This document shows, one piece after another, positions 39,135 through 52,762 of a stretch of DNA of 64,000 bases. A program made the position numbers and the translations under genes. Within the stretch, counting starts at the first letter, position 1; each line of letters begins with the position of its first letter. Below the pieces are notes generated by a model, which did no database searches, was not told the origin of the DNA, and saw only the letters and a program-made list of their open reading frames with translations. Source of the stretch: Hormiphora californensis (lineage: Eukaryota > Ctenophora > Tentaculata > Cydippida > Pleurobrachiidae); assembly GCA_020137815.1 (NCBI GenBank), contig CM035359.1, positions 613,243 through 677,242 of the forward strand. The letters are read 5' to 3'.

Positions 39135-39383
39135 GTGGAGGCTAAAACACAGTTGGGAATTAGATAGGGAGAGAGGAAGGGGAGAGAGGAAGGGGAGAGA
39201 GGGAGGGGAGAGAGGGAGGGGAGAGAGGGAGGGGAGAGAGGAAGGGGAGAGAGTAAGGGGAGAGTTAGGGGAGAGAGGGAGACGAGAGGTCGTAAATCCA
39301 AATTATATACACAATTGACCGGGGGAGAATACAAATTAGTACAGTCGTAAAATACGAATCCAAATAAAAACAAAAAGATATCA
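39135..39383. other. Short TSR1-ABITRAM spacer
   Basis: Contains a GGGAGAGAGGA array at about 39170-39285. On the minus strand this is a pyrimidine tract upstream of the TSR1 start. The TSR1 promoter or 5' UTR must be compressed here or overlap ABITRAM. Confidence 0.6.
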
Positions 39384-40694
39384 TCACACATCCACACAGG
39401 GTCTCTTTGCAGGAGGTTCTCTCGTCTCCAAATGTGACTCGTATGATGACTTATCCATTAGATTCTTTAAAATACTCTTTTCTTCACTTTTATTGGGTTG
39501 TATTACAGCTATATACCCCTCTGAATCCCACTGAAATAGAGAGATTGTTATTGGGCTGTATTACATATAGAGATTGTTGTTTACTGAAATATAGATATGG
39601 TATTTTTCTACTGAAAATGAAGGGAATGTTTAAATCAATATAATACACACACCTGCATTACATACTCATGTTATGTACCTACAGGTCCTGTACATGAGTG
39701 TTCTATTGATTAGGTCCGGAGGGCCTAGTCTCTAGGTTCTCTATAAATTGGTAACCATAGTAGTTATTCTAATTGGGTATAGAAGTACGCCCCCGGACGT
39801 GTCCCCCACACACCAATTTATCACCCCGTCCGCCTTTTCCACAACATGAATAGCTATCTTTTATTGACCAAGGAAGGTTCCCAAAAAAGAGATCCTATAA
39901 AAAGATTGTTATCACCTTTGTGTAAAGGGATTTGTCTCTAAGTCTATATTTTGTCACCATTCTTTTAAAATCCGGGATAGAAACAATCCTTGCGTTTTAG
40001 TAATGATAGACAATATTAAATCACAAAATAAACATCATTGTGAAAGTGGACAATAATATAAAACACAACCCAGAAGGGTTAAGCCCCTTGCATTAATATT
40101 ATTAGTTATCAATTAATTAATTAGTAAAACACTCACATGTTTAGTAATAAGTGTTGGGTTGGTTTTTAGTCGCTGATTAACCTCCAAAATCTTCCCTCTG
40201 ATTCCAGCGTGTATTGTATGAGTTGAACCATCGGCACATGTCACAATGCAAAGCCGACACCGCTCTTGAACAAACTTGGCACCTATTGAATAGAGGGTCG
40301 GTTGTTTAAATTTATTAATTAGTTGAATAAATTAATTAGTTGAAACTAATTAAATCAACTAATCCCCGGTTCGAATTCGAAAAACAAGAGGGGAAGAATA
40401 TGTTCATTACAGTGGTGTCACCATTTTTACCTTTCTTCTTCTTCCCGGACAGTGTCACAACACTTCTATCACAGGTATCTGTTATCTTGAAGTTAACTTT
40501 AGTAACAACCTAGCGGGGGGGGGGGGGGTACGGGTTAATTTAATTAATTAATAAAGATTGTTAAAGCCATTGTAAACGAGACAAAATATCATAATAATAA
40601 TAACAGGACCAAATACCTTGTTGTGTAACGGGTTTGAGGGTGGTACCATTATCATACCCATCAGTGCGTTATGTGATGTTATTACGTCTCTTAC
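39384..40694 (-). CDS. ABITRAM: ABITRAM (Simiate/FAM206A) homologue, 5' exon not found
   Basis: ABITRAM is a small actin-binding and transcription-modulating protein with a lipoyl/biotinyl-like fold. Exons (minus): 40694-40617, 40509-40431, 40282-40137, 39530-39384, all in phase. Matches to the family: HNALMGMIMVPPSNPLH, TCDRSVVTLSGKKKKGA, LCIVTCADGSTHTI followed by GIRGKILEVN, and EGYIAVIQPNKSEEKSI near the C-terminus. The C-terminus ends KRPCVDV. The N-terminal exon (about 20-40 residues in relatives) could not be placed; a candidate at 40745-40860 is weak. The acceptor of the 40509 exon lies behind a run of 14 C. It is tightly linked head-to-tail with TSR1, which may share transcription. 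Confidence 0.82.
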
Positions 40695-41247
40695 CTGTCT
40701 CTAAAGTTACCATATACTGAAACAATTGGTAACAGTATAAAATATGATCTGCCGCAGAGTTTCTATTGTCGTACTTCCATCAGGTTGTAATATCTACCGT
40801 GGGTTTGTAACACATTTACAAATCTCCTCGTCAACTCAACAGATTATAAGTGCAACACGTTGGGGTAATGGTTTGGAACCAGTTTTAAAACGTATCAGGA
40901 TAACTGGTCTGTGGCTGACGGGAAAACAAGTGACTTTAAAAACATTAAATAGTTACATCCAACTTACCAAGTGTTAAGATTCGCACAGATCTAGATTACT
41001 AAGATTCACACAATTGCCTCTGAACTACGGATTCACATGATTCTAAGACGTGGGTTAAATGTATTAGGCGACAGTTTTTATAACCTATAAGATTAACACT
41101 TCATACTGTTGGTTTAAGCAAATTCGGATCTTAAAACATACATACTTAGTACCACTATAATTAGAATAATTAAGGATCTCCAATAACAATACACATGTAT
41201 CTATCACCTTACCCTCTACGACTCCATCTCAGTTGTTTAAAACCCGA
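40695..41247. other. Spacer upstream of ABITRAM
   Basis: Expected to hold the ABITRAM 5' exon and promoter. A minus-strand open segment around 40800 reads THGRYYNLMEVR, but it has no convincing start or donor. Nothing else was seen. Confidence 0.35.
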
Positions 41248-42541
41248 TTACCATCTGACTGATACTAGTAACGACCTATAAGTTGAGTTAATGTCTTTAA
41301 TCTCAGGACAATACCCTTCATCAAATGCCACCCCTTCCACCCACCTCTCCCATACTGCAGGATCTTCCGAGGTTTGAAAACTGCGATAGAACAAATCCTT
41401 GTGTTCTGATAAGAGGTACAATCCCCCGTTTTCACTAACAAACACAGCAGATAAGCCATCTGATAGACGGTGTGAGAGAAGTGTCTGCTTGTCAAGGGAG
41501 AGAGCAGAGAATGATCTTGACAAGAGAACACGTCTCACAATATCATTCACCTTAATTATCCTATCAGGCGGGAGAAGAACAGTTTCTGTAGTTGGATAGG
41601 AGAACCGGCAACATTGATCAGGAGATATAACAGTCACATATCCACTATGAGATATCATAGCAGCACGTGCAGAGGGAACATTGTGTGGCACCTGGTGGGT
41701 TATATCCCCTGTACCCACATCCAGAGTTAGGAGAAATGAGTTAGTGACAGCAGTTAGAGTACCTCCATTACCACATTCCACAGCTAGGAACCTCTCAGTA
41801 AAGGGGATGTGTTCATTTGGTATAGTAACCAGTTCAGTGTGGGAATCTAGTTTATGAATTGCACTTGGTTCTACTAGAAGCCATTCCTCATTAGGCTGAA
41901 TTATTAGTTTGCCACTTGATACAATATCCTCCCTCCATATCTCCTCTATACCCCTTACTGTCTCTACTCCATTTAGCTGCTATCCCTCACAGTCTCTACT
42001 CCATTAGTACTGACTTGTAGAATGCTGGTGGCAGTTAGAACCAGGACTGTATCGGGTGTAATGGTAATATTGAACACAGGAACATCAGACTTGTAAACAG
42101 GGACAAGAGAGTATCGAGTGAGGGAGATTAGTTGGAACACTGTATACATAGTGTGAAGATAAGTAGAGTTGTAATCACTGACAATATTAATAACAGGTAA
42201 CTGGGTTTCAAATACAGATATAGCAGTGACACCAGGTAACAGAACCACTGTACTCGTTACCTCATCTGGTGTTCTATCCCCGATATCTCTAATATTGTAA
42301 TAGTGTTGGGGGATGATACATAGATCAAATCTCCCAACCAAGTTTCCCCAATTAGGTGAGGAGTGAGGGAGAGGGAGGATGCATCTGGGTTACTGGAGGT
42401 GTCGGAAAGGAGGGCGTCTGATAGCAGGTCCACATCATGCTTTTCACTCCACCTCAGGGATTTTGTTTTGTGTGGAATTACACACGGTACAATCATTTCA
42501 TAACTATAAGAATTGTTGAAGTCAATCGGATGGCCGATGGA
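41248..42541 (-). pseudogene. Intronless ORF with two frame breaks, unidentified (beta-propeller-like)
   Basis: The minus strand reads as one protein-like sequence of about 420 residues if two breaks are bridged. One is a missing base near 42283 (DLIYVSSPNTITILEIS to DRTPDEVTSTVVLLPG). The other is a 31-bp tandem duplication of AATGGAGTAGAGACTGTGAGG at about 41970-42003 that introduces a TAA. The rest is open to the stop at 41248. It shows repeated short strand-like blocks (GYVTVISPD, GLSAVFVSENGGLYLLS, NSFLLTLDVGTGDI) that suggest a beta-propeller. I do not recognise the family; a secreted or luminal protein is a guess. A 5' exon may be missing. It could be a decaying copy or a gene carrying assembly errors. 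Confidence 0.5.
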
Positions 42542-42786
42542 TAATGATGAAGTGACACGTCTTTACTCTCCCAATAAGGAGAGGGGTGAGAGATGAATCT
42601 GGGTTACTGGTTCTGGGAGGGGTGACAGAACCGGGACAAAGCCCCCTGACATTCGCACAGTGGGGGGACTGAGATGTTGGCCAAAAGGGGGTCAAAACAT
42701 TGGCAAACGTAGGATAAGGCAGCGCTTTTCAAGTCAAAACACTGACATTTTCGTCCAAATCATGAAATTTTCAAAAGTTTGGCATA

Positions 42787-43583
42787 GGGATCCCTAATAA
42801 AGTTGTGACTTGTCACCAAACATGTGGTTCCCGTGGCGGCGCGGCTTCAAAATGCGCGATTGTAACTTGTCACCGTTGGCATACGTTGCAGGCCCCTTAT
42901 AATATAATATAAGGGGCCTGGAGGGAATACCGCGCTAGGGGGGAATACATAATCAATCATATCTCCGGTTCCAGATAAGGTACAGAAATCGTTTTGGTAG
43001 CGTTGGAAAGAGGAAGATAACAGCTTTCAAATGCAACCGGTTTCAGGTCTCTATCTTATCAGGAACAGGAGATATGAACCAAACTCCGCAAAATCGAGTG
43101 CGGTAAAATCAAAATTTGAATGAAATTTTTAAAAAGGTGTCCCTGCAAGAATCTGTGACGTCACTTTTTGAAAACAACCCATCTTTCAACGGCTATTGCT
43201 CAGCCTCCTTAAGTCCAATTAACTTCTCTCAAAAACAGCAAGGTAGATAATCGTCAGATCTAACAACTGGTGAAAGAATCAAGTCAAACGGACTTCAGGA
43301 GCCAAAGTTATAAGCACCGCCGTTTTTTCGACCGCAAAGTTATCTTTGACCCAGCCGGGATCAGGCCAAACGCGCGCGCGGCATTCCCTCCAGTCCCCTC
43401 GTTGCGGGGGTGCGCGCATGAGGGGGCTGCAGCGCATTCCAATTGTCACCGCATGGTTTACGCCGCGCCGCAGCTACGCGCAGTGGGAACCACGTGCGTT
43501 TTGGTACGCGCACACGCGGTGACAAGTCACAACCGCGCCTCCGCAAGACTACAGTGACAAGTCACAACTTTATTAGGGATCCC
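42787..43583. mobile_element. TA-flanked MITE interrupted by a second MITE
   Basis: Inverted ends GGGATCCCTAATAAAGTTGTGAC are flanked by TA on both sides (42785-42786, 43584-43585), as expected for Tc1/mariner-like elements. Removing 42876-43442 and one TTGTCACCG copy restores the element seen at 1867-2077. Confidence 0.85.
42876..43442. mobile_element. 567-bp nested MITE with 9-bp target duplication
   Basis: Inserted in the outer MITE with a 9-bp duplication TTGTCACCG (42867-42875 and 43443-43451). Ends TTGGCATACGTTGCAGGCCCC and TTGGAATGCGCTGCAGCCCCC (read inward from each side) are imperfect inverted repeats. A 9-bp duplication fits Mutator-like elements. No transposase ORF was seen. Confidence 0.85.
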
Positions 43584-43584
43584 T

Positions 43585-43657
43585 ATACGTTGCAGGCCCC
43601 TTATAATATAATATATATGCGGGGGTGCGCGCATGAGGGGGCTGCAGCGCATTCCAA
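43585..43657. mobile_element. Internal-deletion derivative of the 567-bp MITE
   Basis: TACGTTGCAGGCCCCTTATAA joins directly to the last ~38 bases of the 567-bp element (TGCGCGCATGAGGGGGCTGC...). It abuts the right end of the outer MITE. The extreme left terminus is missing. Confidence 0.75.
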
Positions 43658-43672
43658 CTCAAAAGTAAAAAG

Positions 43673-44665
43673 GGTAAGTCGGAAGAACGTGTCCGTTTGT
43701 CTCATGAGGCCTCATGAGGCGCCTCATGAGACCTCATGAGGCACTCATGAGGCGCCTCATGAGGCCTCATGAGACATTTTCAGCTGTTTTAGTGCCTCAT
43801 GAGGCCTCATGAGGCCTCATGAGGCGCCTCATGAGGCACTCATGAGGCCTCATGAGGCCTCATGAGACACTGCTCATGAGGCCTCATGAGACATGTGCCT
43901 CATCCCGACTTTGTTTTGATGTCTCATGAGGCCTCATGAGCAGTTTTGACATGAGGCATGTCTCATGAGGCCTCATGAGGCATATCTCATGATACCTTAA
44001 AGTTAGTATAGCTATAGGATTAGGATTAGGGTTAGGGTTAGAGTTAGGACCGGGTTTCGGTCCCAGTTAGGAGTACGAACCTAACCACTAAGCCCTGACC
44101 ACTAAGCCTAGGGGTTAACCCCAACCAATAGGCGTAGGCCTAGAAGTCTATTCTTAACCCTAACACTAGGGTTAGGATTAGTGTTTGGGTTAAGGATTGA
44201 ACCCTAGGCCTTGGACCTAGGTTTATCATATTATCATTAAAGTTTGGGGTTAACCCCTAGGCCTAGTGGTTAGGCTCGTACCCCTAACTGGAACCGAAAC
44301 CCGGTGCTAACTCTAACCCTAGCCTTAACCCTATGGCTATACTAACTCTAAGGTGTCATGAGATATGCCTCATGAGGCCTCATGAGACATGCCTCATGTC
44401 AAAACTGCTCATGAGGCCTCATGAGACATCAAAACAAAGTCGGGATGAGGCACATGTCTCATGAGGCCTCATGAGCAGTGTCTCATGAGGCCTCATGAGG
44501 CCTCATGAGTGCCTCATGAGGCGCCTCATGAGGTCTCATGAGGCCTCATGAGGCACTAAAACAGCTGAAAATGTCTCATGAGGCCTCATGAGGCGCCTCA
44601 TGAGTGCCTCATGAGGTCTCATGAGGCGCCTCATGAGACAAACGGACACGTTCTTCCGACTTACC
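43673..44665. mobile_element. 993-bp palindromic transposon built of TCATGAGGCC repeats
   Basis: The ends GGTAAGTCGGAAGAACGTGTC and complement are flanked by an 8-bp duplication GTAAAAAG (43665-43672 and 44666-44673). Nearly the whole element is one inverted repeat centred near 44168. Each arm has an array of self-complementary CATGAGGCCTCATG motifs, then TTAGGG-like repeats (AGGATTAGGGTTAGGGTTAG) next to the centre. No ORF of substance. An 8-bp duplication is typical of hAT-type elements. ORFs called here are repeat artefacts. Confidence 0.9.
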
Positions 44666-44673
44666 GTAAAAAG

Positions 44674-45007
44674 TGCGTCAGGTCTCAAAAAGTCGGGAAA
44701 ATTCTTGAACCACACGCGCGCGCTACGATCATTTATTTTGTTTGCGCGGCTTCTTTCTGCAACGCAAACTTGCAGAATTGGCGACAAATTGCAAAAGACC
44801 TCTTATTTCCATTCGACCCTCTCACATCCCAAATAAAAAGCAAGTTTCCCAAGTTGTTAAAATATAATCTCTACAAAATTACAATATCATCTCTTTAAAC
44901 ATTCTGAACAATGAAAGTGTCTAATTAATGGAGGTGAGAGAATTAGCACATGCCACAAATGAGAAGGGTTATCAAATAACATTTAGTAATAAATAACACA
45001 CTGAAAA
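44674..45007. other. DPAGT1 3' flank
   Basis: Contains a GC-rich CACGCGCGCGCTACGATCATT stretch and then AT-rich sequence. It probably includes the DPAGT1 3' UTR. Nothing else was recognised. Confidence 0.4.
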
Positions 45008-48580
<3,573 letters not shown>

Positions 48581-48586
48581 CCCCCT

Positions 48587-48657
<71 letters not shown>

Positions 48658-48714
48658 GAGATAGATCGGGAGTGAGAGAGGGGAGAGAGAGTGAGAGACA
48701 GAGAAAGAGAGAGT

Positions 48715-48778
<64 letters not shown>

Positions 48779-49359
48779 GAGAGGGGGAAGGGAAAGAAAT
48801 AGGGTGAGGGTTGCAGTAGTAGTCGAGAGAAACAAGGAAAGATAGAAACAGGGATGGGGTCCGGGGTAGTCGATTGAAACAAGAGAGACGGGGGGGGGGG
48901 AGGTTGATACTAGTTGATTGAAACAAGAGAGACGGGGGTGGGGGAGGTTGATACTAGTCGATTGAAACAAACACATTTCTTGAAATGTAGTGGTGGTGTA
49001 AAAATGGGTAAAAGATGAGATACACGCACGTTTACAGAGAAGATTTGTTACAGTAACACTCTGTAACACAGTTACACTCTACCAATATATCTCTCTCTTT
49101 CTCTCGCTAGACAGTGTGTCTGTGACAAACTGAAACACCCCCATCTCTTATAGAAACACCCAGATATTAGGGAGTGAGAACCTCACTGAAACACCCTTAA
49201 TCCAGATAGGAGGCGAATGAGAACCTAATCTCTCACATACCCCAATAACATACTAAGAGGAGATATCTCTCATAACATCCCCAGAACATCATGATATATC
49301 GGAGGGGGCCGGGACACAAAACACTGAAATCAAAAAATACGAAAATCCTACTCCCTCAC
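48581..49359. other. DPAGT1 5' flank and BET gene 3' flank
   Basis: (GA)n arrays at about 48591-48660 and 48715-48785 (CT on the transcribed strand), directly upstream of the DPAGT1 ATG. A ~56-bp direct repeat ATTGAAACAAGAGAGACGGGGG...GTTGATACTAGT lies at about 48872-48970. The DPAGT1 promoter is expected here. Confidence 0.6.
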
Positions 49360-52024
49360 TCACAGATGACTAGTTTCAAAGGACCTCATGATATCAGCCT
49401 GCATGTTCATATCAATACTGGGTCTCATGCTCTGCCGCATCCTCCTTTGCTCCTCCCTCAACCTCTCCCTCTTCTCCTGTGCAGTCTCCTCCTTCTTCTT
49501 GGTTACAATAGGAGCAGTATCCTGAACCATCAGCGCATCAAATGCCTCATCCTCCTCCCTCTCCCTCTGCCTCTCCTCTTCCTCCAACTTTCTATCAGCC
49601 TCCTGTCTCTCCTTCTCTAGTTTAGCGTTCTCTTCCTGAACAAGAAGGGCACGTTGTCGCTCCTCTCTTAACTGAGCCTGCTTTTTGAATTCCTCAAACC
49701 GAGACGGCTGTTTCAAGACAGGGTTAGGAGTCTTCTTGGTCTCCGTCAAGCTCGACCAGTTGTTGAACTTTGGTTTCTTCTGGGCATCAAAAGAGATTTC
49801 CGGGTCCTCCACAGCAACCTTTGGAGAAGTAGGCTGCTGTTTGACAGGCGGTTCCTGTTTGGTGACTAACGGATCAGCAGGTGTTTTTACATCGGTTTCG
49901 GAAATCTCAGAAGACAACAGTTCAGAGGAGAGTTCGGGTGATTTGAGGGGGGACGATGGTTTTTTGATGGGGGAAATAACCGGTGAAGGGGCCCGTTGTT
50001 TAGGGACGGGTTGAGGAGCCTTTGGAGCGACAGCAGGGGGTGGGGGAGGTTGTTTAACAGGGCTGGGTTCCTCACTCTCAGAGGAAGACCCCTCCGAAGA
50101 ACTGGAGGAGAGTCGAGCAGCACTTTTAGGTTTTCTCTTCCCACACTTCGTACTCGTTCTAATGTCTTTCAATCTCTGTTCCAACTCCTCTTTCCTCTTC
50201 GACATCTGTTCCCCTGTCATACCCACTGTTTTCCTTAGTGTTGGCACCTTCTTGATCTCCTTCTGACAATCGATAACATATTTCTGTAGTTCACGAAGTG
50301 TGGCAGGTCGCAGACTCTCAAAGTGGATCTCTATCTCCTCTGGAGTGGCATCCTGTCCCTGTAGGTTAGGCTCCCTAGATTGGATGATCCTCACCACCCG
50401 ACCTAGCTTCTCTGGAGGGAGATTGTTGATATCGAGAGAGAGTTGCCTGATTTCATCATATGTTAACGCAGCGGTGGAGGTGGTAGAAGTTACAACCGGA
50501 GGATCCTTAGTTTTAGAAACTTTAGGTGTTGATGTGTGTTTGGGTGGGGCCCGTTTCGGTGCTTTCGGTTGTTTAGGTGTTTTGGGAGGCTTTTTAGACC
50601 GAGAAGAGGGAGGGGGAGGTGTAGGAGGTTCAATAACCGGTTCAGGGGGAGCAACAGCAGCTACAACTGCTGGGGGCTGTGGCGGTGGGGGTTGTGGTTT
50701 AGGAGTTGAAGATTTGGATTTAGATTTCGGGGTGGATGCTTTGTACGCCTCTAACTCCGCTAACCTAGTTTTAATAAGTAACATCTGTGCCTGAAGTTTA
50801 GCGATGTTTTCCGAGTACTCATCCCCGGGTTCCGAATCTGAATCACTCCCAACAGGCCCCAAGACGGGTGTAGAAGGTAGTTTAGGAGGGGGAGGAGGAG
50901 GTGGGGGAGCAGCAACATACCCGTTCTTAGCAGGTGTTTTAGGAGTTTTAGGAGGTTTTAGGTGTTGAAGACGCTACTATCCTAGCAAATCGAGTCTCAA
51001 ATATTGCTTCCAGTTGTTTACTCATCGCTACCACCGCGTGGTCAGGCGGATTGTATCGATAACAGTTACTGAAAATCAACCTAAAGTCACTTGCAAACTC
51101 CTGTATATTCCCATAAGCCCCACTCTCAACTTTACTCCGCAGCGTGCCCATATCCATAGGTTGCTTTATTATTGTCAGATAATCATGCAGACCCAGCCCC
51201 TTGACATCAACAGGCTCATAAAATGGCCAGGCATAACCCTCGTGTTTCTTACCAAACAGATCCTTGATGAGCGAGGCACAACTTTTCAGATCCGTCCCAG
51301 ATTTAGACACGGCAGGGGTTGAGGGCTCCTTTTTGAGCGCCTTGTTTTTACCTGCCTTGGATAAAACCGGAGACTGCGTCGTCGTGCTAACTTGATCACT
51401 CGACTCAGGTGTTGTAGTATCTGCTTTCCGTTTCACTCCCTTTTTATTGGGCCGTTTAGAGGATGTGTTTGGAGTAACTGGTTCCGAGGACGTTGTGGCA
51501 GGGGCTACTTTTGTAACTGGTTTACCTGGTGTGACAGGTTTGGAAATCCGATGTTCAGGTTCATGGTCAGGGTAGTCCTTCATTTTACTTTCAAACAACT
51601 TTTCCAACTCCTTCGCCATAATAAAAATGTCATCTTGCGGCTTGTTATACAGAAAACAGTTATCAAAAACCAGTCTAATGTCCGTTAATGCTTCATCACC
51701 CAACTGATATTCATAGTTCTCCAGTTTCCGTTTCACCGTTCCCAGGTCCATAGGGTTATGAACTACTGTATAATAATCTGGGATATTCAGTTCTTTTATA
51801 TCAACCGGCTTCTGAAAGGGCCAACAATAACGATTCTTCCACAACGCTTTCATGATTTTATGCTGAATAAATTGGAGTCTGTTGGTGGTGAAATTGTAGA
51901 TTTGCCCGATGGGGTGGAGCTGTAGATCGAGAGGAAGGGTACTGGTGGGAGTTTCAGAACTATCATACTTTGAGGACACTCGTTTGACGCGTTTTCCGAG
52001 TGAATTGTTCTCGCTGGTACTCAT
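49360..52024 (-). CDS. BRD4: BET bromodomain protein, BRD4 type, single exon with one frame slip
   Basis: BET proteins bind acetylated histones and recruit P-TEFb. The ORF starting at 52024 has bromodomain 1 at about residues 50-145 (WPFQKPVD...[14 protein letters not shown], acetyl-lysine Asn in NCFLYNKP). Bromodomain 2 is at about 245-345 ([27 protein letters not shown]). It runs into a stop at 50948. After skipping one T of a TTTT run (plus strand 50956-50959) the frame continues through [14 protein letters not shown] and a coiled coil. It then runs through the ET domain ([30 protein letters not shown]) and a BRD4-like C-terminal P-TEFb-interaction region ([18 protein letters not shown]...[14 protein letters not shown]). 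Total is about 888 residues. No introns were seen, unusual among its neighbours. Confidence 0.93.
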
Positions 52025-52762
52025 ACTTCATTTAGCATAACACCAACTCTGTACAATCTACCTGCGAGGGAAATCGCTGCGTAAAATACAGCAACGAACC
52101 CAGGGTACAAGAAAAATTGTTGCAGTCATGGCAGAATATCAGGCTAAATAACGGTCTGAATCTGATTCGTTGATTGGGAAGGCGATAGAGGGCGAAAATG
52201 TTAAAACGGGGAGTCGAAACGAAATTTTTGAAATTTTGCAGAAAAAAAAGCTGGAAACCAAAATTTCAAATCTGCAAAATCTCGCGCGCGCGACCGCATT
52301 GGTGATACTGCGCGCCAACTAATGCGGCGCTATTGAAGATTTTTGGCGCGTAACAAAAAACAATCGATCGGGTTGATCTGACCAGACAAATTGAAACAAG
52401 GACTTAAAAAACAGTCAAAAATTTTATAGATTAATGTACAAAGAAATGTATTAAAATAGATACAAGAAATGTGAAATACTTTATTGCGCAATATTGCGTG
52501 AAACTGGCCTTGATTTTACAATTACTGTAGCTGGTAAAAGTAAAATATAGTAAGTAAAACTAAGCTAAGCTTATCATAATTAAGTGGTACTGGTACTAAA
52601 CACTGTTTAGAGTATCATCCCTATAAATACAATAATAAATGCAACTACCGTCAACCGTCTTTCATTCCATTTACACAGCTATACTGGGTACTACCCACAA
52701 TTACAAATAATCGAATAGAAGTTATTTAGCTAACATAAGCATATTTAATATTTCAATGCATT
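52025..52762. other. BET gene 5' flank and receptor 3' flank
   Basis: CG-rich palindromic stretch (CTCGCGCGCGCGACC) at about 52281-52340, within 320 bp of the BET start codon, likely promoter-proximal. The rest is AT-rich and holds no recognised gene. Confidence 0.45.

Noticed and set aside
40366-40385. CCGGTTCGAATTCG, resembling a tRNA B box
   Set aside because: No A box, no cloverleaf and an AT-only upstream sequence; it lies in an ABITRAM intron.
41248-42541. Assignment of the broken ORF to EMC1, NOL11 or a CatSper subunit
   Set aside because: General beta-propeller look only; none of the characteristic motifs of these families could be matched by eye.
43985-44345. Internal telomere (TTAGGG) tract as a sign of chromosome fusion
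   Set aside because: The repeats are short, degenerate and mirror-imaged inside a transposon with target duplications.
49685-50794. Plus-strand ORFs opposite the BET gene (up to 164 codons)
   Set aside because: Antisense shadows of the proline/serine-rich BET coding sequence.
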